Part shown: positions 11,134-19,682 of the stretch, one piece after another
How positions within the stretch are numbered: the stretch's first letter is position 1
Layout: each line of letters begins with the position of its first letter
Origin: Glutamicibacter uratoxydans
GTDB lineage: Bacteria > Actinomycetota > Actinomycetes > Actinomycetales > Micrococcaceae
NCBI RefSeq assembly: GCF_006539925.1
Contig: NZ_BJNY01000010.1
Location: forward strand, 109,846 to 173,845
Reading direction: 5' to 3'
Length of the DNA stretch: 64,000 nt
Notes under the pieces: generated by a model
What the model saw: only the letters and a program-made list of their open reading frames with translations
Told to the model about the DNA's origin: nothing
Database searches by the model: none
Made by a program: the position numbers and the translations under genes

Positions 11134-11431
11134 GAACCAATTAGGCTCAGCTCCGCCAGCGAAAGGCAAGTTGGCAACTGAAACTTTCACATGCCCGGCA
11201 CGCGCAGCGACCAAACCAAGCGTCAAAGGGACATGTCCTGTCTCAGTACAAGCCGTACAGCTGACCATTCGAATGTCATCGCGCACCGTGGTTGGGGAAT
11301 CATCTGCCACCGCTACGTGGGCAAACAATCTCCTCGTTAGTTAAGGCACTTCTCGTCATCGATTCTGGCGATGCTCCACTGAGCGCAGTATGGATCGCGT
11401 AAAAATGCTCTGATGCAAACGATGGATTCCA
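11134..11431. other. Gene-poor 298-base stretch upstream of the APH-fold kinase
   Basis: No convincing gene. The kinase frame stays open through 11328, where a TTG follows GAGGAG with only one base between, too close for normal initiation. Translation of this part (65 residues) shows no family resemblance to kinases. It may be a leader, a promoter region or a decayed remnant. The rest (11329-11431) shows nothing I can name. Confidence 0.4.
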
Positions 11432-12184
11432 CTAAGCCACGATCAGCGCGATGCCCACATAGGTGGTCAGCAGCGAAGCCAGAATCCATTCGGCCTGCGA
11501 GCCGGTCTCTGCCAGGATCGGCAGCGCAACGCGGCCGTTGGCCTTCCACACTCCCCCGACCACCGGAAGCTTCCTGAACCAGCGCGGTGAACGGATCTTG
11601 ATCGGCCAGATCAGATTGCAGCCGCCGATAGTGAGCATGTCTCCGACCACGTGGACGATCACGCCAATGGCCACTGCCAGCAGGAACCACTGGTTTTCGG
11701 CTGGCGCATTCATTCCCACGAAGGCACCGGCAGCCAGCGCGATGATCCAGCACAGCGTGGCCGGCATGAACTTCAAGGACTTCACCGCGAAGGAGATCAG
11801 CAGAATCGCAAAGAGGGCGGCCGCGGGATACACGGTGCCCAGGGCCGCGGTCTGCACATCCCAGCCATTGGCCAGCCAGGCCAGCAGGATGAAAAAGGCG
11901 ATGCCGATAATCGAGTGCGTGCCATTGCGGTGCCCGCCGGAGACCTGGCCGATGACGCGAGCGAAAATGCTTGAAATCGGTGGCAGCGAACGGGCGATCG
12001 TCGCCCCATGGTGGTCTGCATCCGGCAGCAGCGCGGCGCCCGCGCACACGATGGCTCCGGCCAGGGTTTCCCAGCGGTCCATCTGCAGGACCCCGAAGCC
12101 GAGATCGATCGAACCGATTGTCACCGGAGTTGTAATTGCTAGCCATGCGGCAGCGCCGCTTATGGCGTGGTGTCCACCCATCAT
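11432..12184 (-). CDS. YdjM-like (DUF457) membrane-bound metal-dependent hydrolase
   Basis: 250-residue multi-helix membrane protein. Seen: MMGGHHAISGAAAWLA at the start, LLPDADHHGATIAR, GHRNGTHSIIGIAFF and IVHVVGDMLT, the His/Asp-rich motifs of the YdjM (DUF457) family, which are predicted to bind metal. Members are described as membrane-bound metal-dependent hydrolases; some are LexA-regulated in other bacteria. The substrate is unknown. The start is the ATG pair at 12184/12181. Divergent from the GNAT gene, with a 62-base shared upstream space. Confidence 0.82.
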   Translation of the reverse strand: MMGGHHAISGAAAWLAITTPVTIGSIDLGFGVLQMDRWETLAGAIVCAGAALLPDADHHGATIARSLPPISSIFARVIGQVSGGHRNGTHSIIGIAFFILLAWLANGWDVQTAALGTVYPAAALFAILLISFAVKSLKFMPATLCWIIALAAGAFVGMNAPAENQWFLLAVAIGVIVHVVGDMLTIGGCNLIWPIKIRSPRWFRKLPVVGGVWKANGRVALPILAETGSQAEWILASLLTTYVGIALIVA

Positions 12185-12246
12185 GAATTCAACCTTAAGA
12201 CTGGTCACCGACGTTTTAGCTGCACTGCGGCGGTAAGCTTGAGCAC

Positions 12247-12738
12247 ATGAGTATTGTGCGCGAAGCAACAATTGCGGACTGCCCGCAGATTTTAGAGCTG
12301 ATCCACGAGCTGGCGGTCTACGAAAAAGAGCCCGACGCAGTGCTGACCACCGTCGAAGACCTCGCCGCCCACCTGTTCGGGGATGATCCCAAGGTCTTCG
12401 CCCACGTGGCGCAGGACGAGTCCGGCAGCATCGTCGGCACTGCCATTTGGTTCCTGACCTACTCCACCTGGGAGGGCCGCCACGGCATCCACCTGGAGGA
12501 CTTGTATGTGCGCGAATCCCAGCGCGGCCTAGGCACCGGCACCAAGCTTTTGCGCACGCTCGCGAAAATCTGCGTGGAGCGCGGCTACAAGCGCCTCGAA
12601 TGGGCGGTGCTGGACTGGAATGAGCCGGCGATCAAGTTCTACGACGCGATCGGCTCCGGCTCGCTGGATGAATGGACCACACGCCGCCTCGACGGCCAAG
12701 CTTTGACCGCTCTGGCGGCGCAGGAGGAAACCCGATGA
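12247..12738 (+). CDS. GNAT acetyltransferase, spermidine/diamine N-acetyltransferase-like
   Basis: 163 residues. The GNAT fold is complete: VREATIADCPQILELIHELA at the start, LEDLYVRESQRGLGTGTKLL with the acetyl-CoA loop Q/R-x-x-G-x-G, and LEWAVLDWNEPAIKFYDAIGS near the C-terminus. The LEDLYV...W-V-L-D-W-N pattern is that of thialysine/diamine acetyltransferases (SSAT type), so an amine substrate is likely but not proven. Its last four bases overlap the start of the S33 peptidase gene (ATGA), so the two are translationally coupled. Confidence 0.85.
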   Translation: MSIVREATIADCPQILELIHELAVYEKEPDAVLTTVEDLAAHLFGDDPKVFAHVAQDESGSIVGTAIWFLTYSTWEGRHGIHLEDLYVRESQRGLGTGTKLLRTLAKICVERGYKRLEWAVLDWNEPAIKFYDAIGSGSLDEWTTRRLDGQALTALAAQEETR

Positions 12739-14018
12739 CCCACTACCGCGGCATGGATGTGGCCGAGCACCGCATCAGCGTACCCCTGGACCACGCGCAG
12801 CCCGATGGCGAGCAGATCAGCATCTTCGCCCGAGAAATCAGCACCGATTCCTCGCTGCCCTGGCTGTTGTTCCTGCAGGGCGGCCCCGGCGGCAAGTCCC
12901 CGCGCCCCGGTTCCCTGTCCGGATGGCTGGCAGAGGCCGTCAAGCACTTCCGGGTGCTGCTGCTTGACCAACGCGGCACCGGCCTGTCTACCCCGGCCAA
13001 CCGGCAGTCGCTGGCGCTGCGCGGAGACTACGCTGCCCAGGCCCGCTACCTGACGCACTTCCGCGCGGATTCGATCGTGCGCGACGCCGAGGTGCTGCGC
13101 GAGCATCTGGGCGTGGAGAAGTGGAGCACCTTCGGGCAGAGCTACGGCGGGTTCTGCACGCTGACCTACCTGTCTCTGTTCCCGCAGTCCCTGGAACGCT
13201 GCTTGGTCACCGGCGGGCTGGCCTCACTGGACGCCAACGCCCAGGAAGTCTACCGCGCCACCTACCAGCGCATGGCAGAACGCAACGCCGAATACTTCTC
13301 CTGGTACCCGCAGGACTTCGAGGTGCTGCATGAGATCTACGAGCACGTGCGGCACAACGACGACGAGGTGCTGCCCACCGGCCAGCCGGTCACCGTACCG
13401 CTAGTGCAGATGCTGGGCATGTACCTGGGCGGCAACACCCGCGTGCACCTGCTGCACCACGTCTTCGAGGAAGCGTTCATCGACACCCCCGGCGGGCGCC
13501 GGCTCTCGGACACCTTCCTGGACGCGCTGGCGGCCCAGGCCTCCTTCTCCTCGAACCCGCTCTATGCGCTGATGCATGAAACCATCTACGCCCAGGGGTC
13601 GCCGACGAACTTCGCCGCGGAGTCAGTCCTGCCTGAATTCCCGGAGTTCACCGCTGCGGCGGCCACCCCGCTGCTCACCGGCGAGATGATCTTCCGCTGG
13701 CATTTCTCCGAAGACCCCGCCCTGCGCCCGCTGGAGGACGTGGCGCGCGTGCTGGCGGAGTATGAGCACTTCGGACCGCTCTACGATCTGGACGTGCTGG
13801 CGAAGAACAACGTGCCGGTGGCGGCGGCCGTCTACCACGATGACGTCTACGTCGACCGGGAGTTGTCGCTGCGCACCGCCAGCCAAGTCAACGGCCTTCA
13901 GGCCTGGGTGACCGAGGACTTCCACCACGACGGGATTGCCGACGACGGGCCCGCGATCTTCCACAGGCTGCTGGCCATGGCCAACGGCGAAGACCCGGAA
14001 GCCGCCGCGGCCGAATAG
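12735..14018 (+). CDS. Alpha/beta hydrolase, S33 proline iminopeptidase-like
   Basis: 427 residues. Seen: the oxyanion region FLQGGPGGKSPRPGS, LDQRGTGLS, and the nucleophile elbow GQSYGGFCTLTYL. VYHDDVYVD and the late His (FHHDGI) are candidates for the Asp and His of the triad. The HGGPG-like motif and the length of the C-terminal cap match secreted or cytosolic proline iminopeptidases and tripeptidyl peptidases of actinobacteria; there is no signal peptide, so it is cytosolic. ATG at 12735 follows AGGAGGAAACCCG, a strong ribosome site, and overlaps the GNAT stop. Confidence 0.87.
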   Translation: MTHYRGMDVAEHRISVPLDHAQPDGEQISIFAREISTDSSLPWLLFLQGGPGGKSPRPGSLSGWLAEAVKHFRVLLLDQRGTGLSTPANRQSLALRGDYAAQARYLTHFRADSIVRDAEVLREHLGVEKWSTFGQSYGGFCTLTYLSLFPQSLERCLVTGGLASLDANAQEVYRATYQRMAERNAEYFSWYPQDFEVLHEIYEHVRHNDDEVLPTGQPVTVPLVQMLGMYLGGNTRVHLLHHVFEEAFIDTPGGRRLSDTFLDALAAQASFSSNPLYALMHETIYAQGSPTNFAAESVLPEFPEFTAAAATPLLTGEMIFRWHFSEDPALRPLEDVARVLAEYEHFGPLYDLDVLAKNNVPVAAAVYHDDVYVDRELSLRTASQVNGLQAWVTEDFHHDGIADDGPAIFHRLLAMANGEDPEAAAAE

Positions 14019-14042
14019 TCCCCAACGCCTGTGCGACAGCAA

Positions 14043-14093
14043 AAAGCCGTGCCCGCCCCACCAGTCCAAGACTGGCGGGGCGGGCACGGCTTT
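14043..14093. terminator. Strong hairpin between S33 peptidase and marR
   Basis: A 23-base stem with one A-C mismatch: AAAGCCGTGCCCGCCCC and on to CCAGT pairs with ACTGG and on to GCACGGCTTT. Loop CCAAG. The flanking A and T runs make it a plausible terminator in both directions. Confidence 0.8.
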
Positions 14094-14138
14094 CGCTGCA
14101 AGATGCGCCGGTTGGCGTGCTAGGCCCTGCTAGAAGTG

Positions 14139-14594
14139 CTAAGCCTTGTCCAGTTCGGCGGCCATGTCCTCGCACAGGCGCTGCAGCAGCGGCAGCGCGG
14201 AGGACAGTACCACTTGCTCCTTGGTGCTCAGCTCGCCGATGGTGCCGCCCAGCGCCTGGATCGCCCGGGCGCGGTAGCCGTCGACCTCCTGCTTGCCGCG
14301 CTCGGTCAGCGCCACCAGGCTCACGCGCCGGTCGCGCGGATCGGTCTGCCGGATGACCATGCCGTCCTGCTCCAGCCGGATGACCAGACCGGTCATCGTC
14401 GGCTGGGCCACGCGCTGTCCGATGGCCAGGTCCCCCACACGCTGTGCGCCGTCGCGGTCCAAGCCCGCCAGCACGCGCCACGCTGTTACTGAACGGCCCT
14501 GGCCTGCAATATGCCCCAACAACCTCGACATCGTACCGGCGGTCATCGTGATGCCAGCGGCGATGTCATTGGCAGGCAATGGATCGTTACTCAT
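14139..14594 (-). CDS. MarR-family transcriptional regulator
   Basis: 151 residues. The winged helix region runs from about residue 35 to 100: TAWRVLAGLDRDGAQRVGDLAIGQRVAQPTMTGLVIRLE, then GMVIRQTDPRDRRVSLVALTERG, the typical MarR wing with D-x-R-D-x-R. Helices at both ends form the dimer. MarR proteins usually repress a neighbouring gene and respond to small phenolic or oxidising compounds. The nearby candidates are terC on the same strand (downstream of it is nothing; terC lies upstream) and the peptidase gene, convergent. The target is unknown. Confidence 0.87.
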   Translation of the reverse strand: MSNDPLPANDIAAGITMTAGTMSRLLGHIAGQGRSVTAWRVLAGLDRDGAQRVGDLAIGQRVAQPTMTGLVIRLEQDGMVIRQTDPRDRRVSLVALTERGKQEVDGYRARAIQALGGTIGELSTKEQVVLSSALPLLQRLCEDMAAELDKA

Positions 14595-14642
14595 AATTTT
14601 TACCCTAGCTCATCCGATGGTTCATGCCACGCGTGCCGCCGG

Positions 14643-15695
14643 CTACTTCTGATCGTCGGCTTCCGACGCCCGCTTGGCGGCCTCGGCGATGGCTTCGGCT
14701 TCCTCGGCCCTAGCGGCGGCGTTGCGGCCCAGCGGGGTCCACAGCGAGAGCACGGTGGCGATCACGATGGCGCCCAGGATCACCAGCAGCGAGATGCCGA
14801 CCGGGATGTCCAGCCAGGCGTACTGGTGCAGCGGCTCGCCGCCGTTGATGAACGGCACGTTGTTCTCATGCAGCGCATGGAAGACCAGCTTGACGCCGAT
14901 GAACGCTAGGATGAAACTCAGCGCGTGCTTCAGGAACACCAGACGGCTCATCAGGCCGCCGAGCAGGAAGTACAGCTGGCGCAGGCCCATCAGCGCAAAG
15001 ATGTTCGCGGTGAACACGATGAACGCGGACTTGGTCAGGCCGAAGATCGCGGGGATCGAGTCGAAGGCGAACAGCAGGTCCGTCATGCCGATGGTGATGA
15101 ACACCATCACCATCGGGGTGAACAGCTTCTTGCCGTTCACCACGGTGCGCAGCTTGTTGCCGTCGAAGTCATCGGAGATCGGCAGCTTGCTGGTCAGCTT
15201 CTTGACCAGGCCGCTCTCCTCGTCCTCGTCGCCCTCGTCCTTGAGCTGGTTCCAGGCGGTCCACAACAGGAATGCACCGAAGATGTAGAAGACCCACGAC
15301 CACTGTTCGATGATCGCGGCGCCGGCGACGATGAAGATCGCACGCAGGATCAGCGCGATGATGATGCCGAACATCAGCACTTCCTGCTGGTACTTTCGCG
15401 GTACCGAGAAGCGCGCCATGATGATGATGAACACGAACAGGTTGTCCACGGACAACGCATATTCGGTGATCCAGCCGGCGTAGAATTCCTGGCCGATCTG
15501 CGGGCCCGCCTGCCACCAGAGCACGCCGCCGAAGGCGATGGCCAGGCCGATGTAGACGGCAACGAAGATGCCGGCTTCCTTCATGGAAGGAATATGGGGG
15601 CGCTTGGTCACATAAAGCAGATCCGCGACCAGCACGACGCACAAGACAACCAGTGCGATGATTTCAAATTGAAGGGTTAACCCTGAAGTGCCCAC
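14643..15695 (-). CDS. TerC-family integral membrane protein, likely Mn2+ exporter
   Basis: 350 residues with about nine membrane helices. Seen: YALSVDNLFVFIIIMARF and DLLFAFDSIPAIFGLTKSAFIVFTANIFALMGLRQLYFLL, the two acidic SVDN / FDSIPA motifs of the TerC (Alx, MeeY) family. TerC proteins export or metallate with Mn2+; the tellurite-resistance name is historical. A hydrophilic, acidic loop (DEGDEDEESG) sits mid-protein and the C-tail is Ala/Glu rich. GTG at 15695 follows AAAGG by ten bases. A probable yybP-ykoY riboswitch precedes it, which supports a manganese role. Confidence 0.9.
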   Translation of the reverse strand: MGTSGLTLQFEIIALVVLCVVLVADLLYVTKRPHIPSMKEAGIFVAVYIGLAIAFGGVLWWQAGPQIGQEFYAGWITEYALSVDNLFVFIIIMARFSVPRKYQQEVLMFGIIIALILRAIFIVAGAAIIEQWSWVFYIFGAFLLWTAWNQLKDEGDEDEESGLVKKLTSKLPISDDFDGNKLRTVVNGKKLFTPMVMVFITIGMTDLLFAFDSIPAIFGLTKSAFIVFTANIFALMGLRQLYFLLGGLMSRLVFLKHALSFILAFIGVKLVFHALHENNVPFINGGEPLHQYAWLDIPVGISLLVILGAIVIATVLSLWTPLGRNAAARAEEAEAIAEAAKRASEADDQK

Positions 15696-15715
15696 AGACG
15701 AGCAGCCTTTCGTTA

Positions 15716-15844
15716 TAGGGGTACGGCAAATAATCGCAAGTCTCTCCGCCGCCCGTGCATACGCGCATCGTGGTCGGCTGCTGCGCCCGGCGATTCGCCA
15801 TTGAATCGCGTGCTGACGTTCACAGCATTTGGGATACTCCCCTA
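15716..15844 (-). ncRNA. Probable yybP-ykoY (Mn2+) riboswitch upstream of terC
   Basis: On the minus strand, TAGGGGAGTA at 15844-15835 pairs at its base with TACCCCTA at 15723-15716, closing a 129-base leader. Inside are AACGTCAGCACGC, a GGGCGCAGCAGCC arm and GGCGGAGAGACTTGCGA. The GGGGAGTA opening, the GTCAG segment and the GAGAC-TTG segment are hallmarks of the yybP-ykoY class, which senses Mn2+ and often controls TerC/Alx and MntP genes. Class assignment is by eye; a covariance-model search would settle it. Confidence 0.7.
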
Positions 15845-15913
15845 CGTCCAAAGATCAAGTGTAGCGTACAGGCAAAACACAGGCACCGGATTCGCGAGCC
15901 CCAGGCATAGGAA

Positions 15914-15959
15914 AACGCGCCGGCACCGCACCCAGCTTGGGGTGCGGTGCCGGCGCGTT
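15914..15959 (-). terminator. Rho-independent terminator of uvrB
   Basis: A perfect 20-base stem, GGGTGCGGTGCCGGCGCGTT with its complement, and a 6-base loop. Read on the minus strand it is followed by TTTTCC. It lies 21 bases after the uvrB stop and separates uvrB from the terC leader. Confidence 0.85.
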
Positions 15960-15980
15960 CACAGCCAGCCGGCCTGCCGC

Positions 15981-18068
15981 CTAGGCGTGCCCGGCCGCCT
16001 TCATCTGCCGCAGCTCCTTCTTCAGCTCTGCGACCTCGTCGCGCAGCCGGGCCGCCAGCTCGAACTGCAGCTCGCCGGCGGCAGCATGCATCTGCGCTGT
16101 CATCTCCTCGATCTGGCTCAGCAGGTCCTCGGCAGGGGCCGCGGCCAGCCCATCCTTGCGCACGGTTGAAGAACTCTTGGTCCGTTTAGCATCCTTGGCC
16201 AGCCGGTTGTTGTTCAGCAGCTCCTGCGTGTCGGCATCCTCGCGGGCCAGCTGGTCGGTGATGTCCGCGATCTTCTTGCGCAGCGGCTGCGGGTCAATCC
16301 CGTGTTCCTCGTTGTGCGCCTGCTGGATGGCCCGGCGGCGGTTGGTCTCCTCAATGGCCTGGCCCATGGCGTCGGTGATCTTGTCCGCATACATGATCAC
16401 CTGGCCCGAGACGTTGCGGGCCGCGCGGCCGATGGTCTGGATCAGCGAGGTGGCCGAGCGCAGGAAGCCCTGCTTGTCCGCGTCCAGGATCGCCACCAGC
16501 GACACCTCGGGCAGATCAAGGCCCTCGCGCAGCAGGTTGATGCCCACCAGCACGTCGAAGGAGCCCATGCGCAGCTCGCGCAGCAGTTCCACGCGGCGGA
16601 TCGTGTCCACATCGGAGTGCAGGTACTGCACCCGCACCTGGTGCTCGGTGAGGTAGTCGGTCAGATCCTCGGCCATGCGCTTGGTCAGCGTGGTGACCAG
16701 CACGCGCTCGTCGCGGTCCACGCGGGTGCGGATCTCGTCGAGCAGGTCGTCGATCTGCCCCTTGGTCGGCTTGACGATGATTTCCGGGTCGATCAGGCCC
16801 GTCGGGCGGATGATCTGCTGCACGAAGCCGTCGGCCTTGCCCAGCTCGTACTTGCCCGGGGTGGCCGAAAGGTAGACGGTCTGCCCGATGCGCTCCAGGA
16901 ACTCGTCCCACTTCAGCGGCCGGTTGTCCATGGCGCTGGGCAGGCGGAAGCCGTGCTCCACCAGGGTCCGCTTGCGCGACATGTCGCCCTCGTACATGGC
17001 GCCGATCTGCGGCACGGTGACGTGGGATTCGTCGATGACCAGCAGGAAGTCGTCCGGGAAGTAATCGAGCAGGCAGTGCGGGGCGGACCCTGCCTCGCGC
17101 CCGTCAATATGGCGCGAATAGTTTTCGATGCCGTTGCAGAAGCCCATCTGCTCCATCATCTCCAGGTCATAGGTGGTGCGCATGCGCAGCCGCTGGGCCT
17201 CGACCAGCTTGTTCTGGCTCTCCAGCTCCTTGAGCCGCGCCGCCAGCTCATCCTCGATGGACTTGATTGCCTTGCCCATGCGCTCGGCGCCTGCCACATA
17301 GTGGCTGGCCGGGAAGATGTACATCTCGGTCTCTTCGCGGATGACCTCCCCGGTGACCGGGTGCAGGGTGTAGATGGCCTCCACCTCGTCGCCGAAGAAC
17401 TCGATGCGCACCGCCTGCTCCTCGTACATCGGGATGATCTCCACGGTGTCCCCGCGCACGCGGAAGGTGCCGCGGTGGAAGTCCATGTCATTGCGGGTGT
17501 ACTGCATGGCGACGAACTGGCGCAGCATCGCGTCGCGGTTCAGCTCCTCGCCCTGGCGCACGGTGACCATGCCGGCGACGTATTCCTCCGGGGTGCCCAG
17601 GCCGTAGATGCAGGAGACGGTGGCGACGACGATGGTGTCGCGGCGGGTGAGCAGCGAGTTGGTCGCCGAGTGGCGCAGCCGCTCCACCTCCTCGTTGATC
17701 GAGGAGTCCTTCTCGATAAAGGTATCGGTCTGCGGCACGTAGGCCTCGGGCTGGTAGTAGTCGTAGTAGGAGACGAAGTACTCCACCGCGTTGTTCGGCA
17801 TCAGCTCGCGGAACTCGTTGGCCAGCTGGGCTGCCAGCGTCTTGTTCTGCACCAGCACCAGGGTGGGGCGCTGCACCTGCTCCACCAGCCAGGCGGTGGT
17901 CGCGGACTTGCCCGTGCCGGTGGCGCCGAGCAGCACAATGTCCTTTTCGCCGGCGTTGATGCGTTCGGTCAGTTCCTTGATGGCCTGCGGCTGGTCGCCG
18001 GCCGGCTCGTATTCGCTGATGACTTCGAAGGGCGCAACGACGCGCTTAATCGGCTGGGCTAGGCTCAT
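15981..18068 (-). CDS. uvrB: UvrB excision nuclease subunit B
   Basis: 695-residue helicase-like subunit that verifies the lesion loaded by UvrA and recruits UvrC. Seen: Walker [15 protein letters not shown], the beta-hairpin region [38 protein letters not shown], the motif V/VI region [21 protein letters not shown] and QTIGRAARN, and a C-terminal UVR coiled-coil ([27 protein letters not shown]) that binds UvrC. Length is normal. A weak SOS-like palindrome lies 30 bases upstream. uvrA is 13.5 kb away on the same strand. Confidence 0.97.
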   Translation of the reverse strand: MSLAQPIKRVVAPFEVISEYEPAGDQPQAIKELTERINAGEKDIVLLGATGTGKSATTAWLVEQVQRPTLVLVQNKTLAAQLANEFRELMPNNAVEYFVSYYDYYQPEAYVPQTDTFIEKDSSINEEVERLRHSATNSLLTRRDTIVVATVSCIYGLGTPEEYVAGMVTVRQGEELNRDAMLRQFVAMQYTRNDMDFHRGTFRVRGDTVEIIPMYEEQAVRIEFFGDEVEAIYTLHPVTGEVIREETEMYIFPASHYVAGAERMGKAIKSIEDELAARLKELESQNKLVEAQRLRMRTTYDLEMMEQMGFCNGIENYSRHIDGREAGSAPHCLLDYFPDDFLLVIDESHVTVPQIGAMYEGDMSRKRTLVEHGFRLPSAMDNRPLKWDEFLERIGQTVYLSATPGKYELGKADGFVQQIIRPTGLIDPEIIVKPTKGQIDDLLDEIRTRVDRDERVLVTTLTKRMAEDLTDYLTEHQVRVQYLHSDVDTIRRVELLRELRMGSFDVLVGINLLREGLDLPEVSLVAILDADKQGFLRSATSLIQTIGRAARNVSGQVIMYADKITDAMGQAIEETNRRRAIQQAHNEEHGIDPQPLRKKIADITDQLAREDADTQELLNNNRLAKDAKRTKSSSTVRKDGLAAAPAEDLLSQIEEMTAQMHAAAGELQFELAARLRDEVAELKKELRQMKAAGHA

Positions 18069-18097
18069 ATTCCTAGCCTACGCCCTGGCACCGACGG

Positions 18098-18113
18098 TTG
18101 AAGGACGGTTCGC
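18098..18113 (-). promoter_or_regulatory. Weak SOS-box-like palindrome upstream of uvrB
   Basis: TTGAAGGACGGTTCGC on the plus strand has the spacing of TCGAAC-N4-GTTCGA and keeps 9 of 12 defined bases. It lies 30 bases before the uvrB start. Position is suggestive; the match is imperfect. Confidence 0.4.
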
Positions 18114-18116
18114 AGG

Positions 18117-18377
18117 CTACTTGAAGCCGCGTGTCCCATAGCGGATGGCATTGCGCTTCACGGTGGCCTGAATGGCGCTGCCGAAGAAGCTGATGGTCAG
18201 CACCGTGGCGCTGAGCAGCCCGAGCAGCGCAAGCCACCCGGCGGCGTACACCGCTCCGATATACGGCCCGTGCTCCTTGGCGACGAAGTCCGCCCGGCCG
18301 CCGAAGCCCAGCCACAGCACCAGCGCGGCGGCAAAGCTTGCCAGCGCGATCCACTTGGCGATCCTGCGGTGCCTCAT
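18117..18377 (-). CDS. Small two-helix membrane protein, unknown
   Basis: 86 residues. A basic N-terminus (MRHRRIAKW) is followed by helix 1 (about 9-25, ALASFAAALVLWLGFGG) and helix 2 (about 41-68, VYAAGWLALLGLLSATVLTISFF), then a basic tail. I recognise no family. The first four bases overlap the coaE stop (ATGA), so it is translated with coaE. A soluble function is excluded; the role is unknown. Confidence 0.75.
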   Translation of the reverse strand: MRHRRIAKWIALASFAAALVLWLGFGGRADFVAKEHGPYIGAVYAAGWLALLGLLSATVLTISFFGSAIQATVKRNAIRYGTRGFK

Positions 18378-18982
18378 GCGCGCTGCCCCTGCTCCAGCTC
18401 GGCCAGCTGTACGTAGAGCGCTGCCACCTGCTCCTCCAGCTGTTGGCGCGTGCCCGAATTATCCAGCAGAAAATCGGCGACGGCGGCGCGCTGCTCGTCG
18501 CTGGCCTGCGCGGCCATGCGCGCCTGCGCCTCCTCGCGGCTCCAGCCGCGGTCCTCGGTCATGCGGCGGATCCGCTCATCGGCCGGGGCCTGCACCACGA
18601 CCACCTTGGCGAAGCGGTCCTGTTGCTTGGTTTCCACCAGCAGCGGGATGTCCTCCACCACGATCGCGTGCTCGTCGGCGGCCTCGCGCAGTGTCGCGGC
18701 CGCCTCTCGCACCAGCGGGTGCACGATCGAGTTGAGCAGCTCGCGCGCGGCTTCGTCGGCGAACACGATGGCCCCCAGCGCGGGGCGGTCCAGGCTGCCG
18801 TCGGCGGCGATCACCCGGTCCCCGAACGCGCCGCGAATCGCGGCCAGGCCGGGCGTGCCGGGCTCGACGACCTGGCGCGCCAGCTTGTCGGCGTCGATCA
18901 CCACCGCGCCAAGCTGCGCCAATTTGGAAGCGACAACAGATTTGCCGGAGGCCACGCCGCCGGTCAGTCCCACATGCAACAT
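18374..18982 (-). CDS. coaE: Dephospho-CoA kinase
   Basis: 202 residues. Phosphorylates the 3'-hydroxyl of dephospho-CoA with ATP, the last step of coenzyme A synthesis. Seen: P-loop GLTGGVASGKSVVA near residue 5, the DADKLARQVVEPG substrate motif, LLNSIVHPLVR, and DIPLLVETKQQDRF followed by the lid region RRMTEDRGWSREEAQARMAAQ. This is the short, single-domain form; some actinobacterial CoaE proteins carry an extra C-terminal domain that is absent here. Downstream is the coupled 86-residue membrane protein. Confidence 0.95.
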   Translation of the reverse strand: MLHVGLTGGVASGKSVVASKLAQLGAVVIDADKLARQVVEPGTPGLAAIRGAFGDRVIAADGSLDRPALGAIVFADEAARELLNSIVHPLVREAAATLREAADEHAIVVEDIPLLVETKQQDRFAKVVVVQAPADERIRRMTEDRGWSREEAQARMAAQASDEQRAAVADFLLDNSGTRQQLEEQVAALYVQLAELEQGQRA

Positions 18983-19007
18983 AGTTCCACCCTAGTAAAC
19001 TAGTACG

Positions 19008-19682
19008 ATGAACTCCAACGATTCGACCGCGACACGGTACACGGTGCTGGCGGCAGACTCCGTGCACGAAGTGGAAATCAAGCGCTCCCGCTTCATCACC
19101 TACCTGTTCCGGGTCGAATCGGAGGCCGACGCGCGGGATCGGATCGCCGCCCTGCGCAAAACCCATTTCGACGCCCGCCACCACTGCAGCGCCTTCATCC
19201 TGGGCGCCGACCGCATGACCCAGCGCTCCAACGACGACGGCGAGCCTTCGGGCACCGCGGGCATCCCGATGCTCGACGCCCTGGCCAAGCGGGAAACCCC
19301 CGACGGGTCCCCGCTCTCAGACATCCTCGCCGTGGTGGTCCGCTACTTCGGCGGGATCAAGCTCGGGGCCGGCGGACTGGTGCGCGCCTACTCCGATTCG
19401 GTCTCCCAGGCCCTGGACGCCGCCGCGCTCATCCCCCGCCAACGGCTGCGCATCTTCACCCTGGCCGCGCCGCATGCCCTGGCCCCGCGCTATGAGAACG
19501 ACCTGCGCGCCGCCGGCTACCAGATGGAAACCACCGAATGGCAGGCGCAAAGCGCGCTGCTGCACGTCGGCATCGAGGACACGCCTGCCGCCGCCGCGCA
19601 ACTGGCCGAATTCATCGCAACACTGACCTCCGGCGCAGGCACCGCGCTGCCCGCCGCAACAACCTGGGCGGACTTGGCATGA
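19008..19682 (+). CDS. YigZ/IMPACT-family protein
   Basis: 224 residues. Seen: VEIKRSRFITYLFRV, DARHHCSAFILG, the family signature DDGEPSGTAGIPML and VVVRYFGGIKLGAGGLVRAYSD, then a C-terminal ferredoxin-like domain. IMPACT proteins regulate Gcn2 in eukaryotes; the bacterial YigZ branch is conserved but its biochemical role is unclear. The ATG lies 25 bases from the divergent coaE start. Its stop overlaps the start of the methyltransferase gene (ATGA). Confidence 0.9.
   Translation: MNSNDSTATRYTVLAADSVHEVEIKRSRFITYLFRVESEADARDRIAALRKTHFDARHHCSAFILGADRMTQRSNDDGEPSGTAGIPMLDALAKRETPDGSPLSDILAVVVRYFGGIKLGAGGLVRAYSDSVSQALDAAALIPRQRLRIFTLAAPHALAPRYENDLRAAGYQMETTEWQAQSALLHVGIEDTPAAAAQLAEFIATLTSGAGTALPAATTWADLA

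Noticed and set aside
14043..14093. RNA-regulatory element in front of marR
   Set aside because: The hairpin is downstream of both convergent genes and has A/T flanks, so it is an intrinsic terminator.
16302..18062. 586-codon plus-strand frame opposite uvrB
   Set aside because: Antisense shadow of uvrB with a Gly/Ala/His/Leu-rich translation and no domain.
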